Of a stretch of 36,751 nt of DNA, positions 1 to 8,840 are shown one piece after another. Under the pieces are notes generated by a model. That model saw only the letters and a list, made by a program, of their open reading frames with translations. It was not told the DNA's origin and did no database searches. A program made the translations under genes and the position numbers. Within the stretch, counting starts at the first letter, position 1; each line of letters starts with the position of its first letter. Source of the stretch: [Clostridium] aminophilum (GTDB lineage Bacteria > Bacillota > Clostridia > Lachnospirales > Lachnospiraceae); contig NZ_FOIL01000032.1 of NCBI RefSeq assembly GCF_900101295.1, forward strand, positions 1 to 36,751, written 5' to 3'.

Positions 1-359
1 ACTTATACCTGTCCCGTCTACTGTTGGCGTTCCGTGCAGTTTTTGGACTTTGGCTTGTTTGGCAGCCTCATCCACGCTTCACAGCCTGTTCGGGATTCCT
101 GTTCGTCAGGCCAGCGCTTTGCCTCGGGCTTCCTTCAGACCCACACCTCACGGTGGAGCCCTTGCCTCTGGCTGCATCCTTCCCACTGCCGGGCGGATCA
201 GGGACTTTCACCCCTTAGAACGTGCGCCCGCCGGGCGCACCAAAAAGAAGCAGCCGGCATGAACCGACTGCTTTTCTTCTCCGAATGCTCCACTAAAATA
301 GCATTTTGGCAAAATATATATTGTTTTTATATTTAATCCAGGAATTTAGAATAATTGAA
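1..359. other. Non-coding, hairpin-rich block of unknown identity
   Basis: No convincing gene was found here. Overlapping open frames on the plus strand are short and mutually shadowing. The stretch is GC-rich, with a perfect hairpin at 222-240 (GTGCGCCC, loop gcc, GGGCGCAC) just after the motif GGGACTTTCACCCCTTAGAA. From memory, blocks of this appearance recur in many Clostridia, often near insertion sequences, and could be a mobile-element end or a structured RNA. That link is unverified. The last 60 bases are AT-rich and precede the 3' end of the DUF1461 gene. Confidence 0.35.
246..278 (+). terminator. Intrinsic terminator-like hairpin
   Basis: A stem of about 10 base pairs, AAGCAG-c-CGG against CCG-a-CTGCTT with one mismatch and loop catgaa, is followed by TTTTCTTCT on the plus strand. 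It would end a plus-strand transcript entering from the left, perhaps an RNA made from the preceding hairpin block. Confidence 0.5.
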
Positions 360-1193
360 TTATTTGCATCCCTTTCCATTCTTTTTTATTATGATTGCCG
401 GAATTCCCAGTACACCCGCACTGCAAAGAAATGTGATCAGAATCCGCAGCGCAATATCCGAGAAAAACTCTTCCGGCATGATGCAGATCATACGGCTGAC
501 ATGGGGATCAAACTCCCAGTTTCCCTGTGAGAAGAAGATCTCATGAAAGACCGTAAAATACTTTGTAAAATCAGAGGCGCAAAGCGCGCCGAATGCCGCC
601 GCTGTTCCGAGGATCACAAAACACGTCCTGAGATATCCGCAGCCAAGAATCGCCAGGGCTTCCCTGCCCTTTTTCCGTATCAGATATCCCGCGGTCAGAA
701 TGAGAAGCAGAATTGCCGCCGACCGCATCCGCATCGCGGCCAGAAACACCTCCCGGACATCCGTCATGTGGGAGATCTCATCCTCCCGGTAGAATCCCTG
801 AAGTTTTCCGTTGATCGGAACTTCCACGATCAGATTCTCCCGCTCTCCGCGAAGGTAAAGCATGGTCTCGTCGATCACGGTATTGATGCCGTCATAGTCC
901 ATCCGGTCACCCTTCCAATATTCTAAAAGAAAGGGCACATTGTATTTCCGGAATTCCCGGTCGTAGAGTCCGGGAGTCCAATAGCAGACCGCCTCGAAGG
1001 AGGTGATAAGCACCGTAAAGAGCAGCGCCAGGGCAAATACCGCAGAGAGAATACCTTCCCCGTATGAAAAATCCTTCCATTTTTCTTCTTTCGGAATGAT
1101 CTGTTTGTCATGGATATCTCTTGCATGCCGGTCATCCTTCCCTGTCCGGATGTCGTCCGTCATATGATCCGTGTCCTTTGGTGATTCTGTCAT
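360..1193 (-). CDS. TIGR01906/DUF1461 family integral membrane protein
   Basis: This is a membrane protein of unknown function, 277 residues from the chosen ATG at 1193. That ATG follows a GGGGGG Shine-Dalgarno run; an upstream GTG at 1220 would add nine residues. A charged N-terminal tail of about 40 residues is followed by one hydrophobic segment, an extracytoplasmic-looking loop with the HMTDVR motif, then three more hydrophobic segments. The FHEIFFSQGNWEF and IMPEEFF motifs before the last segment are typical of the DUF1461 family, known in many Firmicutes but without an assigned function. It lies 60 bases downstream of the MEMO-AMMECR1 gene on the same strand and may be co-transcribed. 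Family assignment is by motif recall; function is unknown. Confidence 0.8.
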   Translation of the reverse strand: MTESPKDTDHMTDDIRTGKDDRHARDIHDKQIIPKEEKWKDFSYGEGILSAVFALALLFTVLITSFEAVCYWTPGLYDREFRKYNVPFLLEYWKGDRMDYDGINTVIDETMLYLRGERENLIVEVPINGKLQGFYREDEISHMTDVREVFLAAMRMRSAAILLLILTAGYLIRKKGREALAILGCGYLRTCFVILGTAAAFGALCASDFTKYFTVFHEIFFSQGNWEFDPHVSRMICIMPEEFFSDIALRILITFLCSAGVLGIPAIIIKKNGKGCK

Positions 1194-1253
1194 ATTCCCC
1201 CCTGCCATTTGTGACACCACACGCGAAAGTAACGAGTGTGCGGCGCCCGATTA

Positions 1254-2810
1254 TCAATAATGCCTTACTACTTCAAAACGCTCCAGTTGTACGTCCCGGT
1301 CTTTCGGATCAATTCCTGCCTTCTGCTTTGCGATCTCGATCTGGCGTCTCACGGTATCGACACCGTCCAGATTCGGGAGAAGAAGACCTCTCTTATTCCC
1401 CTTCGTCACGATCACACCGTACCGTTTCACATCCAGTTCTTCCGGAGATTCAATCCGCTCCGTCTTCCCCAGAACATCCACGCTGTAGTCCAGCCACTCC
1501 AGTTCCGATATCTTCACCGGTTCAAACCGCGGATCCGCCGAGCAGGCGCTCCTCGCATTGGTGGAAATCTCCTCGGCGATGGAATCTTTCACCGCACTGA
1601 TGGTACCGATACAGCCGCGAAGACGGCCCTTTTTATGGATTGACACGAAGACGCCGGCACTGCCTTCTGTCAGATTCTCCCAGACCGAAGCGGCTTCATC
1701 ATCCAAATCCTCTTCCGTTAATTCCGGCAGGTTCTGATTCCACGTTCTTCGATCCCGGATCTTCTCCTTAGAACGGCCGGAATTGTTTCCATCGTTATGG
1801 TTCTTTTCATCGCCATCCGGATCCGGAATCCGCTCTCCAAAAATCTCTCTCAGCGCATCTTTTTCCCGGATCGTCTCCCCTCCCCGGACATACTCCTCGA
1901 CGGCTTTTCTTGCAAGCTGCACGTAGGGGTCTTCCTTCTTCCGCCGCGCATGGAGCTTTTTCTTTTCCCGCCTCAGCCACCGGTCCAGCATATCCCGGGA
2001 AAGGTCCTCACCTCCCGCCCGGTAGACACAGATTCCGTACCCCACACCGGTCACATCCTGATGGACCAGCTTTTTCACACGAACCTTTGTCCGGTCCAGC
2101 GCTCCCGCCATCATCACAAAACTCCGATGGCCGCACTCCGCCGCCTTATTGCAGAAATTCTCGTCAAAATCCAGAAGCTCATCGAAAGCGCCCCGGCCCA
2201 TGACATCCATGATCCGCTCATCGTATACCGGACCAGCCGGATCAAATCCATAGGGTCCGTCTTTGCGGAGCTTATGGGACAGATCGCCGCTGGCCACGAA
2301 GAACACTCTTCTTCCGAGAATTTCCGCCGTGTTGCGGATCAGCATCCCCAGCCGGTAGTGATCCTCAAACGACTCGCCGGAAAGGCCGATCCGGACGAGC
2401 TGATACTCCGGACATTTCGGATTGATAAAATGAAGCGGCACCATGGTACCGTGATCGAGTTCCGGATTTTTTTCTCCCCGGGTTCCCGCCGGAAGCCCTG
2501 CTTCCCGGGCAAGTTTCGAGAGCATCTCCGTAAACTGGACATCGTAGTCCACATGAAATTTCACGTTCTTCGCGCCAAACGTCCCAAAATCCCCGTCTGC
2601 TCCGTTTCCGGGTGAGATATGGAAATAATCCAGATACTGCACGCTGTGCGGAGATGCCAGAACAATGGTATCCGGCTCACAGTCCGCGACAAACTCCGCC
2701 GTCTTCTCATAGGCGGCAATTGTTTTCCGGATTTTCTTTTCGCTTCCCTGTCCGATCTCCGGAATAATCATCGGAGGATGCGGAACCATACATGCACCAA
2801 CGATCGCCAT
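1254..2810 (-). CDS. Fused MEMO-family / AMMECR1-domain protein (AmmeMemoRadiSam proteins B and A)
   Basis: A 518-residue two-domain protein. Residues 1-270 resemble the MEMO family, a fold related to class III extradiol dioxygenases: PHPPMIIPEIG near the start, DHGTMVPLHF at 119-128 and FVASGDLSHK at 171-180. Residues 295-518 form an AMMECR1 domain carrying the signature LRGCIGT at 397-403. A charged, low-complexity stretch at about 315-375 lies inside the second half and looks like an expanded loop. In the AmmeMemoRadiSam grouping these two domains occur with a radical SAM protein and are thought to act in an unidentified modification; no such partner is next to this gene. The start at 2810 has GGGAGG nine bases upstream. 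Family identity is strong; the substrate is unknown. Confidence 0.9.
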   Translation of the reverse strand: MAIVGACMVPHPPMIIPEIGQGSEKKIRKTIAAYEKTAEFVADCEPDTIVLASPHSVQYLDYFHISPGNGADGDFGTFGAKNVKFHVDYDVQFTEMLSKLAREAGLPAGTRGEKNPELDHGTMVPLHFINPKCPEYQLVRIGLSGESFEDHYRLGMLIRNTAEILGRRVFFVASGDLSHKLRKDGPYGFDPAGPVYDERIMDVMGRGAFDELLDFDENFCNKAAECGHRSFVMMAGALDRTKVRVKKLVHQDVTGVGYGICVYRAGGEDLSRDMLDRWLRREKKKLHARRKKEDPYVQLARKAVEEYVRGGETIREKDALREIFGERIPDPDGDEKNHNDGNNSGRSKEKIRDRRTWNQNLPELTEEDLDDEAASVWENLTEGSAGVFVSIHKKGRLRGCIGTISAVKDSIAEEISTNARSACSADPRFEPVKISELEWLDYSVDVLGKTERIESPEELDVKRYGVIVTKGNKRGLLLPNLDGVDTVRRQIEIAKQKAGIDPKDRDVQLERFEVVRHY

Positions 2811-2962
2811 AGACTGTCGCCTCCCGCGTTTTTTCCATTTCCGTTAAAGAGGTTTTCGGATCCGTCCTGTTTTTCGCATTGTCTCCGATTCTGTCATCCG
2901 GTGTCAACGGATTCCGGTTGCAATCCTATGTTATCCATTATAGAAAAAATTTTGATATATGA

Positions 2963-3003
2963 AAAGAGCAGGCTTCCCACCCATCGGCGGTTGCCTGCTC
3001 TTT
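2963..3003 (-). terminator. Hairpin terminator downstream of the rfbBA / small membrane protein genes
   Basis: An 11-bp perfect stem (AAAGAGCAGGC against GCCTGCTCTTT) with a 19-base loop lies in the 2811-3119 gap. On the minus strand it is followed by TTTTC. It sits about 117 bases beyond the stop of the small membrane protein gene. The rest of the gap shows no gene. Confidence 0.55.
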
Positions 3004-3119
3004 CCGGTAAACATAACTGCAGTGTTCGGAAAGTACTCCTTCGATGTCATGGCGCTGCATTTACTGTACGAAGGATGCTTGATCGTCTTTGCGTCTCATT
3101 CCCGATCAGACATGGATCA

Positions 3120-3434
3120 TCATGAATTGGAAACCTGTATTGTCATAATCGATACGAGAAACAGCAGCAGAAAAAGTAATTTGAATGAATTCTCATATGC
3201 CTTATATAAGGCCGGCTTTTCCGTTTTAACCTTTTCCACATTCAACACCGAAAATTTATTTTCAAAAAAATACTGGCATATCTGAATCACAAGAATCAGT
3301 ATTGCGCCGGCATACAACATATTCTTATACGGTTCTAAAGCTGAAACAAACAACCGCAGACAAAACAGTGCAATTACCGTCAATTCAGTGATCCAAAAAA
3401 CAAAGAATCCCAAATACTTTGAAATATGCTTCAT
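3120..3434 (-). CDS. Small membrane protein of unknown function
   Basis: A 104-residue product with three hydrophobic stretches (about residues 8-32, 39-56 and 86-100) and a basic patch between the last two (KVEKVKTEKP-like), so probably a three-helix inner membrane protein. I do not recognise the family. A weak GGAAAG lies 11 bases before the ATG. It follows rfbA on the same strand after 38 bases and could be the last gene of that transcript, which would end at the 2963-3003 hairpin. The plus-strand reading frame over the same DNA is less protein-like. Confidence 0.5.
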   Translation of the reverse strand: MKHISKYLGFFVFWITELTVIALFCLRLFVSALEPYKNMLYAGAILILVIQICQYFFENKFSVLNVEKVKTEKPALYKAYENSFKLLFLLLFLVSIMTIQVSNS

Positions 3435-3472
3435 TTATACTAATTCTTTCCCTGATGTCTGCATTTCCGTGA

Positions 3473-4357
3473 TCAGTACTTCAGTTTTCCTTCCGCCACG
3501 GCCTTCAGATGGGTTCCGTACGGGCTCTTTCCGTATTTCTCTGCGGATTCCAGAAGCTTTTCAGAGTCGATCCAATGGTTGATGTATGCGATCTCTTCCG
3601 GTGCGGAGATGGTGATGCCCTGAAGTTCCTCGATGGTGCGGACGAATTCCGCCGCCTCCAGAAGGCTCTCCATTGTGCCGGTATCCAGCCAAGCGAAGCC
3701 GCGTCCCAGCAGCTGCACATTCAGCTGGTCCTTCTGAAGATACATGTCATTCAGCGTCGTGATCTCCAGCTCTCCTCTGGCGGACGGCTTTACCTCATTG
3801 GCCATTCTGCTCACGCCGGCCGGATAGAAATAGAGTCCCGTTACGGCGTAATTGCTCTTCGGTTTGGCCGGCTTCTCCTCGATGGAGATGGCTTTACCGC
3901 TCTCGTCAAACTCGACGATGCCGAAGCGCTCCGGATCATTGACATAATAGCCGAATACGGTTGCTTTTCCGTTCTCCGCGCTTTCCGCAGCAGCCTTCAG
4001 CGTCTTGCGGAAACCGTTTCCGTAGAAAATGTTGTCGCCAAGAACCATGGCGCAGGCGTCATCACCGATGAATTCTTCGCCCAGAATAAATGCCTGTGCG
4101 AGACCGTCCGGTGACGGCTGAACCTTATAGGAAAGATTGATTCCGAACTGGCTTCCGTCGCCGAGAAGCGCCTCAAACCGCGGCGTGTCGGTGGGCGTGG
4201 AGATGATCAGAATATCCCTGATTCCCGCCAGCATCAGCGTGGAAAGCGGATAATAGATCATCGGCTTATCGTAAACCGGAAGAAGCTGCTTACTGGTTAC
4301 CATGGTCAGCGGATAAAGGCGGGTTCCCGCGCCGCCGGCAAGAACGATTCCTTTCAT
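3473..4357 (-). CDS. rfbA: Glucose-1-phosphate thymidylyltransferase
   Basis: Makes dTDP-glucose from glucose-1-phosphate and dTTP, the first step of dTDP-rhamnose and related deoxysugar synthesis in the cytoplasm. The 294-residue length is normal. The nucleotidyltransferase signature [11 protein letters not shown] is at residues 8-18, followed by [17 protein letters not shown], and [12 protein letters not shown] lies near the C-terminus, as in RmlA proteins. Its ATG overlaps the rfbB stop by one base (TGATG), so the two are translationally coupled. A GAGGTGAT ribosome site lies inside rfbB. rfbC and rfbD are not in the window, so the final sugar cannot be told from here. Confidence 0.95.
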   Translation of the reverse strand: MKGIVLAGGAGTRLYPLTMVTSKQLLPVYDKPMIYYPLSTLMLAGIRDILIISTPTDTPRFEALLGDGSQFGINLSYKVQPSPDGLAQAFILGEEFIGDDACAMVLGDNIFYGNGFRKTLKAAAESAENGKATVFGYYVNDPERFGIVEFDESGKAISIEEKPAKPKSNYAVTGLYFYPAGVSRMANEVKPSARGELEITTLNDMYLQKDQLNVQLLGRGFAWLDTGTMESLLEAAEFVRTIEELQGITISAPEEIAYINHWIDSEKLLESAEKYGKSPYGTHLKAVAEGKLKY

Positions 4358-5388
4358 CAGCCGATCACCTCTTTCTTTCCGTACATCTCATTGTAGTAGT
4401 TCTGGTATTCGCCGGAAATGATGTTTTCCCACCACTCCTTGTTATCGAGATACCACTGAATGGTCATCTTGATGCCGTCCTTGAACATGGTCTCCGGAAG
4501 CCATCCCAGTTCATTGTGGATCTTGGTCGGATCGATGGCATATCTCTGATCGTGACCCTTGCGGTCGGTTACGTGCTCAATCAGGCTCTCCGGCTTCTGC
4601 AGGTTTTCGCAGATGAGTTTGACAATGTCGATGTTCTTCATCTCGTTGTGTCCGCCGATGTTGTATACCTCGCCGACGGTACCCTTGTGGATGATCAGAT
4701 CAATGGCTTTGCAGTGGTCGCCGACATAGAGCCAGTCGCGGACATTGAGACCCTCGCCGTATACCGGAAGCTTCTTATCCGCCAGCGCGTTGGCGATCAT
4801 CAGCGGAATGAGCTTCTCCGGGAACTGGTACGGGCCGTAGTTGTTGGAGCAGCGGCTGACGGTTACCGGAAGGCCGTAAGTTCTGTGATAAGCCATGACC
4901 AGAAGATCTGCGGAAGCCTTGGAAGTGCTGTACGGGCTGGAAGTGTGGATCGGAGTATCCTCGTGGAAGAACAGATCCGGGCGATCCAGCGGAAGGTCTC
5001 CGTATACCTCATCGGTGGAAACCTGATGATATCTCTTGATGCCATACTTGCGGCATGCATCCATCAGAACCGCGGTTCCGATGATGTTGGTCTGAAGGAA
5101 GATCTCCGGATTCTCGATGGAGCGGTCAACATGGGACTCTGCCGCAAAATTGACCACCATATCCGGATGCTCCTCCTCAAAGAGCTTGTACACGCCTTCG
5201 CGGTCACAGATATCCAGCTTGACAAAGCGGAAATTCTTGTTGTCCATCACGGACTTCAGTGTGGAAAGGTTTCCGGCATAAGTCAGCGCGTCCACGCAGA
5301 CAATGCGGTAATCCGGATACTTCTCCAGCATATGGAACACAAAATTGCTTCCGATAAATCCTGCACCGCCGGTTACGATAATATTCAT
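4357..5388 (-). CDS. rfbB: dTDP-glucose 4,6-dehydratase
   Basis: Converts dTDP-glucose to dTDP-4-keto-6-deoxyglucose, an NAD-dependent extended SDR reaction. The 343 residues carry the Rossmann motif [10 protein letters not shown] at 7-16, the STDEVYGDL segment, and the catalytic YSTSK motif of RmlB enzymes. AGGAGG lies seven bases before the ATG at 5388. It is first in a two-gene unit with rfbA. A promoter with a perfect palindrome in its spacer lies at 5465-5495, about 75 bases upstream, so expression of the pair is probably regulated rather than constitutive. Confidence 0.95.
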   Translation of the reverse strand: MNIIVTGGAGFIGSNFVFHMLEKYPDYRIVCVDALTYAGNLSTLKSVMDNKNFRFVKLDICDREGVYKLFEEEHPDMVVNFAAESHVDRSIENPEIFLQTNIIGTAVLMDACRKYGIKRYHQVSTDEVYGDLPLDRPDLFFHEDTPIHTSSPYSTSKASADLLVMAYHRTYGLPVTVSRCSNNYGPYQFPEKLIPLMIANALADKKLPVYGEGLNVRDWLYVGDHCKAIDLIIHKGTVGEVYNIGGHNEMKNIDIVKLICENLQKPESLIEHVTDRKGHDQRYAIDPTKIHNELGWLPETMFKDGIKMTIQWYLDNKEWWENIISGEYQNYYNEMYGKKEVIG

Positions 5389-5464
5389 GGTTGATCCTCC
5401 TTACACTTATGTTGTTTAAATCATTATGGTTGATTCGTTTTCCTACAGTCATCCTGTGATCCGG

Positions 5465-5495
5465 ATTATAAAAGGTGACGTAACGTCACCTTCAA
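5465..5495 (-). promoter_or_regulatory. MerR-type promoter/operator upstream of rfbBA
   Basis: On the minus strand TTGAAG (5490-5495) and a perfect TATAAT (5465-5470) are separated by 19 bases. A perfect 21-base palindrome, arms AAGGTGACGT and ACGTCACCTT around one central base (5472-5492), fills that spacer. An over-long 19-base spacer occupied by a dyad is the hallmark of MerR-activated promoters. The adjacent upstream gene encodes a MerR-family protein. The same hairpin followed by TTTTAT could also serve as that gene's terminator. Confidence 0.6.
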
Positions 5496-5572
5496 GTCCT
5501 TTCCCATCATATCACAGAAAATCAGCATATGCCACAAATTACTTTGTGCTTTTTTAGCGATATTGCATTATT

Positions 5573-6742
5573 TTACCGGCTCGCCACAAAGATTCCGGCA
5601 TCCTTTGTGATATGAAATCCGCCCTTCACCTTCTGCGCCACAAACTCATGGAATTCTTTATACCGGTCCAGCAGCAGCCGGTTCTGATTACCGTGACAGG
5701 ACAGAATATAGGCAATCAGCGGCTCTGCATCCGCAATCTCGATGGCGTCCTCATAGCGACGCATCGAAACCTCCCGGAAATGTCTCCGAAGGATTTCTTC
5801 TCCGTTCTCCAGTCCAAAACGATCATACAGATGCTCCGCGGCGAGCACGATCTCGGGGTTAAACTCCTGTACCAGTGAGGTAACTTCCCTCATATGCGCC
5901 GCGCCGTAGGTTCCGGCAATCAGCCTCCCTCCCGGTCTCAGTACGCGGGCACACTCTTCCAGTGCCTGCTCCAGGGGATCGCAGTAAAAAAGCACATGAT
6001 TTGCGATCACGATGTCAAAACTGCCGTCTTTGTAAGGTATTTTAGTGCCGTCGAAACGGCGGAAATGAAATCGCCGGTCTTTGCCGAGAGCCCGCTTTGC
6101 ATCGCGCAGCATCCCGTCGGAGATATCCGAAAGTGTGATCTCGATCTGCTCCGGAACAGCGGATTCATTTTCCGACCAGAGTGCTCCGTTGCCGCAGCCG
6201 ATCTCCAGGATCTTCATCTCCTCCTCCGGCCGTACCTGTTCCATGACCCACGGAAACCAGCCAACCGGATTGATCGAGTATTCATGATGAAGCCGAATAC
6301 GGGAGGCAATATTTGTCGCATTCTGGTACTGCGTTTTCAGGCTTCTCTCCATCGCCGTCATATCAATCAGTTCGAGCATGCTCTCCCAGTCGATCGCTTC
6401 TTTTCCGCGCAGCGCCTCCACTGCGGAGTCGATCGCCTGCATCATCGCGTGCATGGTCTCCGCGCGTTCTTCCACAAGCTTTCTCTGTACCAAAAGGGAG
6501 TCCAGCAAAAAATGCCGGTCTGCAGACGCCAGCGTGATTTCCCGGATGTCGTCAAGCGAGAATCCCAGATATTTCAGCAGAAGAATCTGCTGCAGTTTCG
6601 CCAGATCCTCGTCGGTGTAAAACCGGGCTCCCGCTCCGGTTTTGTACGTTGGTTTCAAAATATTTTTCGAATCATAATATCGGATCGTCCGCTGTGTCAC
6701 ATGCGCCTTTCCGGCGAACTCACCCGAAGAATAGTATTCCAT
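5573..6742 (-). CDS. MerR-family regulator fused to a class I SAM-dependent methyltransferase
   Basis: A 389-residue fusion. Residues 1-70 are a MerR DNA-binding domain (TQRTIRYYDSKNILKP, then the second helical half KYLGFSLDDIREI). Residues 75-130 are predicted dimerisation helix. From about 160 onward is a methyltransferase domain with motif I ILEIGCGNGALW (178-189) and VLRPGGRL (267-274). The start at 6742 is preferred over an upstream frame opening at 6997 because AGAGG lies eight bases before it and MerR proteins begin at this point. In such fusions the enzyme domain may sense or modify a ligand; the ligand is unknown here. A MerR-type operator lies 80 bases downstream, in front of rfbBA, which may be its target. 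Confidence 0.85.
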   Translation of the reverse strand: MEYYSSGEFAGKAHVTQRTIRYYDSKNILKPTYKTGAGARFYTDEDLAKLQQILLLKYLGFSLDDIREITLASADRHFLLDSLLVQRKLVEERAETMHAMMQAIDSAVEALRGKEAIDWESMLELIDMTAMERSLKTQYQNATNIASRIRLHHEYSINPVGWFPWVMEQVRPEEEMKILEIGCGNGALWSENESAVPEQIEITLSDISDGMLRDAKRALGKDRRFHFRRFDGTKIPYKDGSFDIVIANHVLFYCDPLEQALEECARVLRPGGRLIAGTYGAAHMREVTSLVQEFNPEIVLAAEHLYDRFGLENGEEILRRHFREVSMRRYEDAIEIADAEPLIAYILSCHGNQNRLLLDRYKEFHEFVAQKVKGGFHITKDAGIFVASR

Positions 6743-6965
6743 CCTGTCAACCTCTTTCTGCTCTGTCCTTCGCTGTCCAGTCTTTTCCCTTTTGATTCTC
6801 CGAAGCTTTGAATGCTCCCCGTATTCCGTCTGTTCCCCGCGGCTTTTGGCAGCGGACGTCCGGGCTTTTTTCAGTATAACATGCCCCATCCCCGCGGAGT
6901 TATTTTTCCAGTGTAGGAATTTCAGAGAAATCTCCCGCACCGGAACAAAGTCCGCGGGGCGTTTT

Positions 6966-7002
6966 GTTTCATAGGGAATTTCGGAGAAATTTCCCATGAA
7001 AC
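6966..7002. repeat. Dispersed palindromic repeat, copy A
   Basis: A 37-base inverted repeat whose left arm is GTTTCATAGGGAATTTC and right arm GAAATTTCCCATGAAAC, loop gga. A second copy in the same orientation lies at 13634-13670, with 4 arm differences and a different loop. Both are near the 14-mer GGAACAAAGTCCGC (6942-6955 here, inverted at 13754-13767), so the unit is composite and REP-like. Confidence 0.65.
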
Positions 7003-7003
7003 G

Positions 7004-7043
7004 AAAAAGGACCCGGCTGCCCTGGAGAAGGCGAACCGGATCC
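7004..7043 (-). terminator. Intrinsic terminator of the citrate operon
   Basis: On the minus strand GGATCCGG pairs with CCGGGTCC (one G-T pair) and is followed by TTTTT. It lies about 170 bases after the transporter stop codon and is the best candidate for the end of the citD-citE-citF-transporter transcript. Confidence 0.6.
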
Positions 7044-7211
7044 TCGCTATGATTGTTTTACGTAAATATTCGATATGACCAGATATCGGATTTTTGATGG
7101 AGATTCTTCTCCGGCCGGATGACCGGAGAAGCAATGCCTTTTGGCATGGAAATGTTTTTTCTTGAGAATTATTGCTGAATTGCTGTATTTTTCCGCAAAT
7201 ACTCCGCGGAA

Positions 7212-8603
7212 TTACAGCGGCATGATGCCTGTTGTCACTGCGGTGATCATGCAAAGGATGGAGAAGCCCCATACATACATGAAGGAAGCTTTCAGATGAT
7301 CCTTGATCTCAACATCCGCAAGTCCGATACCAAGCAGAGTTGCCGGTACCATCGGAGAAATGAAGGTTGCGCAGTTGCGGCATACAACCATGGCAACCGC
7401 GATCGGAAGAGCCTCTACACCAAAGCTTGCGCCGATTGCCATCATGATCGGAAGCATTCCGTAGAAATAGGAATCGGTATCGAATGCCAGTGCCAGCGGA
7501 ACAGACAGGAAACCGATAACCAGCGGCAGGTGCTGACCGATGCTTGCCGGAAGAATCATTGTGATCAGATTTGCCATGCAGCTTACAACCGACTGAATCT
7601 GCATCTCAACGCCCGGTTTTGCAATTGCAGCAGCGCCCTTGTCGTTGAAACCGTAAACCAGGATACCCATCAGAACTGCAGCACCCATCAGAGTGGAGCA
7701 CATCATCAGAGCCGGACCTGCGTGGCTGTTGATGATCTTCTTCTGCATCTTAATGTCAGTGTAGTTTACAAGGATAGCGATTGCTACACCGATCATGAAC
7801 GGAACATAGGACGGGAACTGATCCCAGATCAGCATTGCGATAACTGCTACTGTAAGAGCGATGTTGAACAGGAACAGCTTCGGTCTTGCAAGATCGCCGA
7901 GCTCATTCTTCTTCTCTTCAACAGCAACCTCGCCCTCTTCCTGCGCAAGCTTACCGTGAAGGCCTGCACCTCTTGCCTTCTCCTGAACGCCGGCAAGAAC
8001 TGCGTGTGCAAGACAGAGCACGATACCGAACGCCTGAATCGGCATGATGGTGTGCCAAAGAGCGCCGGACTCCATACCAAGTACCGATGCTGCTCTCATC
8101 GTCGGGCCAGCCCACGGCATCAGGTTCAGAACGCCCATGGCGAGAACAACAACACGAAGAAGTGTGGTCTGTCTCATGTGCATCTTCTTGTAAACCGGAA
8201 GCATGGACGGAATAACGATCAGGAATGTGGAAGCGCCGCCGCCGTCCAGATGGCCGATCAGCGCGATGATCGCGGTCATAACCGTAACACCGATGACATT
8301 GTCGCCAACGAGTTTCATCAGCTTACCGATGATAACATCGAACATACCTGCATCAGTCATGATTCCAAAGTACAGCACAGAGAATACAAACAGTGCTGCT
8401 GTCGGTCCGGTGGAACCGAATCCACCCTTGATCAGTTTTCCGATCTGCTCAACATCGTAGTAGCCACCCGCTACCAGAATGCACGCAAGAATCATCGGAA
8501 ATACAATGAACGCGATACTCGGCAGTGTTTTACTCTTGAACAGAGTAACAACGATTCCGACGATCGTCAGGAATCCTAAAATTCCGACAAGTGTAGTACT
8601 CAT
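7212..8603 (-). CDS. CitMHS-family citrate (metal-citrate):proton symporter
   Basis: A 463-residue polytopic transporter with about a dozen hydrophobic segments. The loop GHLDGGGASTFLIVIPS and the segment MPWAGPTMRAASVLG are typical of CitMHS proteins, which import citrate complexed with a divalent metal ion in symport with protons. A charged cytoplasmic loop (about residues 205-232) divides the protein in two. AAGGGG precedes the ATG at 8603. It is the last gene of the citrate lyase operon, 237 bases after citF, and presumably supplies the lyase substrate. Metal and substrate preference cannot be read from the sequence; citramalate or another tricarboxylate is possible. Confidence 0.9.
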   Translation of the reverse strand: MSTTLVGILGFLTIVGIVVTLFKSKTLPSIAFIVFPMILACILVAGGYYDVEQIGKLIKGGFGSTGPTAALFVFSVLYFGIMTDAGMFDVIIGKLMKLVGDNVIGVTVMTAIIALIGHLDGGGASTFLIVIPSMLPVYKKMHMRQTTLLRVVVLAMGVLNLMPWAGPTMRAASVLGMESGALWHTIMPIQAFGIVLCLAHAVLAGVQEKARGAGLHGKLAQEEGEVAVEEKKNELGDLARPKLFLFNIALTVAVIAMLIWDQFPSYVPFMIGVAIAILVNYTDIKMQKKIINSHAGPALMMCSTLMGAAVLMGILVYGFNDKGAAAIAKPGVEMQIQSVVSCMANLITMILPASIGQHLPLVIGFLSVPLALAFDTDSYFYGMLPIMMAIGASFGVEALPIAVAMVVCRNCATFISPMVPATLLGIGLADVEIKDHLKASFMYVWGFSILCMITAVTTGIMPL

Positions 8604-8662
8604 CTCTTTTCCCCTTTTTTTCTGTTTTTCTTTTGTCTACAGTTCCTCCGGCAATCCCCATC

Positions 8663-8693
8663 TTGTCTCCCACCCATACCATATGGGAGACAA
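8663..8693 (-). other. mRNA hairpin between citF and the transporter gene
   Basis: A perfect 10-bp stem, TTGTCTCCCA against TGGGAGACAA with an 11-base loop, lies in the 8604-8840 gap. No T-run follows on the minus strand, so it is unlikely to be a full terminator. It may stabilise one part of the message and set different levels of lyase and transporter. Confidence 0.4.
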
Positions 8694-8840
8694 ATGCCGA
8701 AGTCCGTTTTTATATTCCGCTGAACGAACAGCGTATCTTTAGCAGTTTTTCGCGGGTTTTTCCCATCTCCACCCGGTTCTTTCCAGCCGGCGCAGCCACA
8801 CACAATGGGCTCCTCCCCGCTTCAACTGATAAATTCGTTT

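Larger units (their letters stand above)
6743..7211. other. Long intergenic region with palindromic repeat and terminators
   Basis: A 469-base gap with no convincing gene. It contains the upstream region of the MerR-methyltransferase gene (a TATACT near 6876 on the minus strand is a possible -10), a degenerate partial copy of the palindromic repeat at about 6913-6936, the full repeat at 6966-7002, the terminator at 7004-7043, and a further hairpin CTTCTCCGG/CCGGAGAAG at 7106-7131 beyond the transporter stop. Confidence 0.5.

Noticed and set aside
1797-2615. 272-codon open frame on the plus strand
   Set aside because: Antisense to the MEMO-AMMECR1 gene and without protein-like composition.
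2959-3285. 108-codon plus-strand frame
   Set aside because: Begins inside a terminator hairpin and overlaps a more plausible membrane protein on the other strand.
5894-6811. 305-codon open frame on the plus strand
   Set aside because: Antisense to the MerR-methyltransferase gene, which has unmistakable motifs.
7296-8579. 427-codon open frame on the plus strand
   Set aside because: Antisense to the CitMHS transporter; rich in His, Asn, Cys and Arg with no domain, typical of a shadow.
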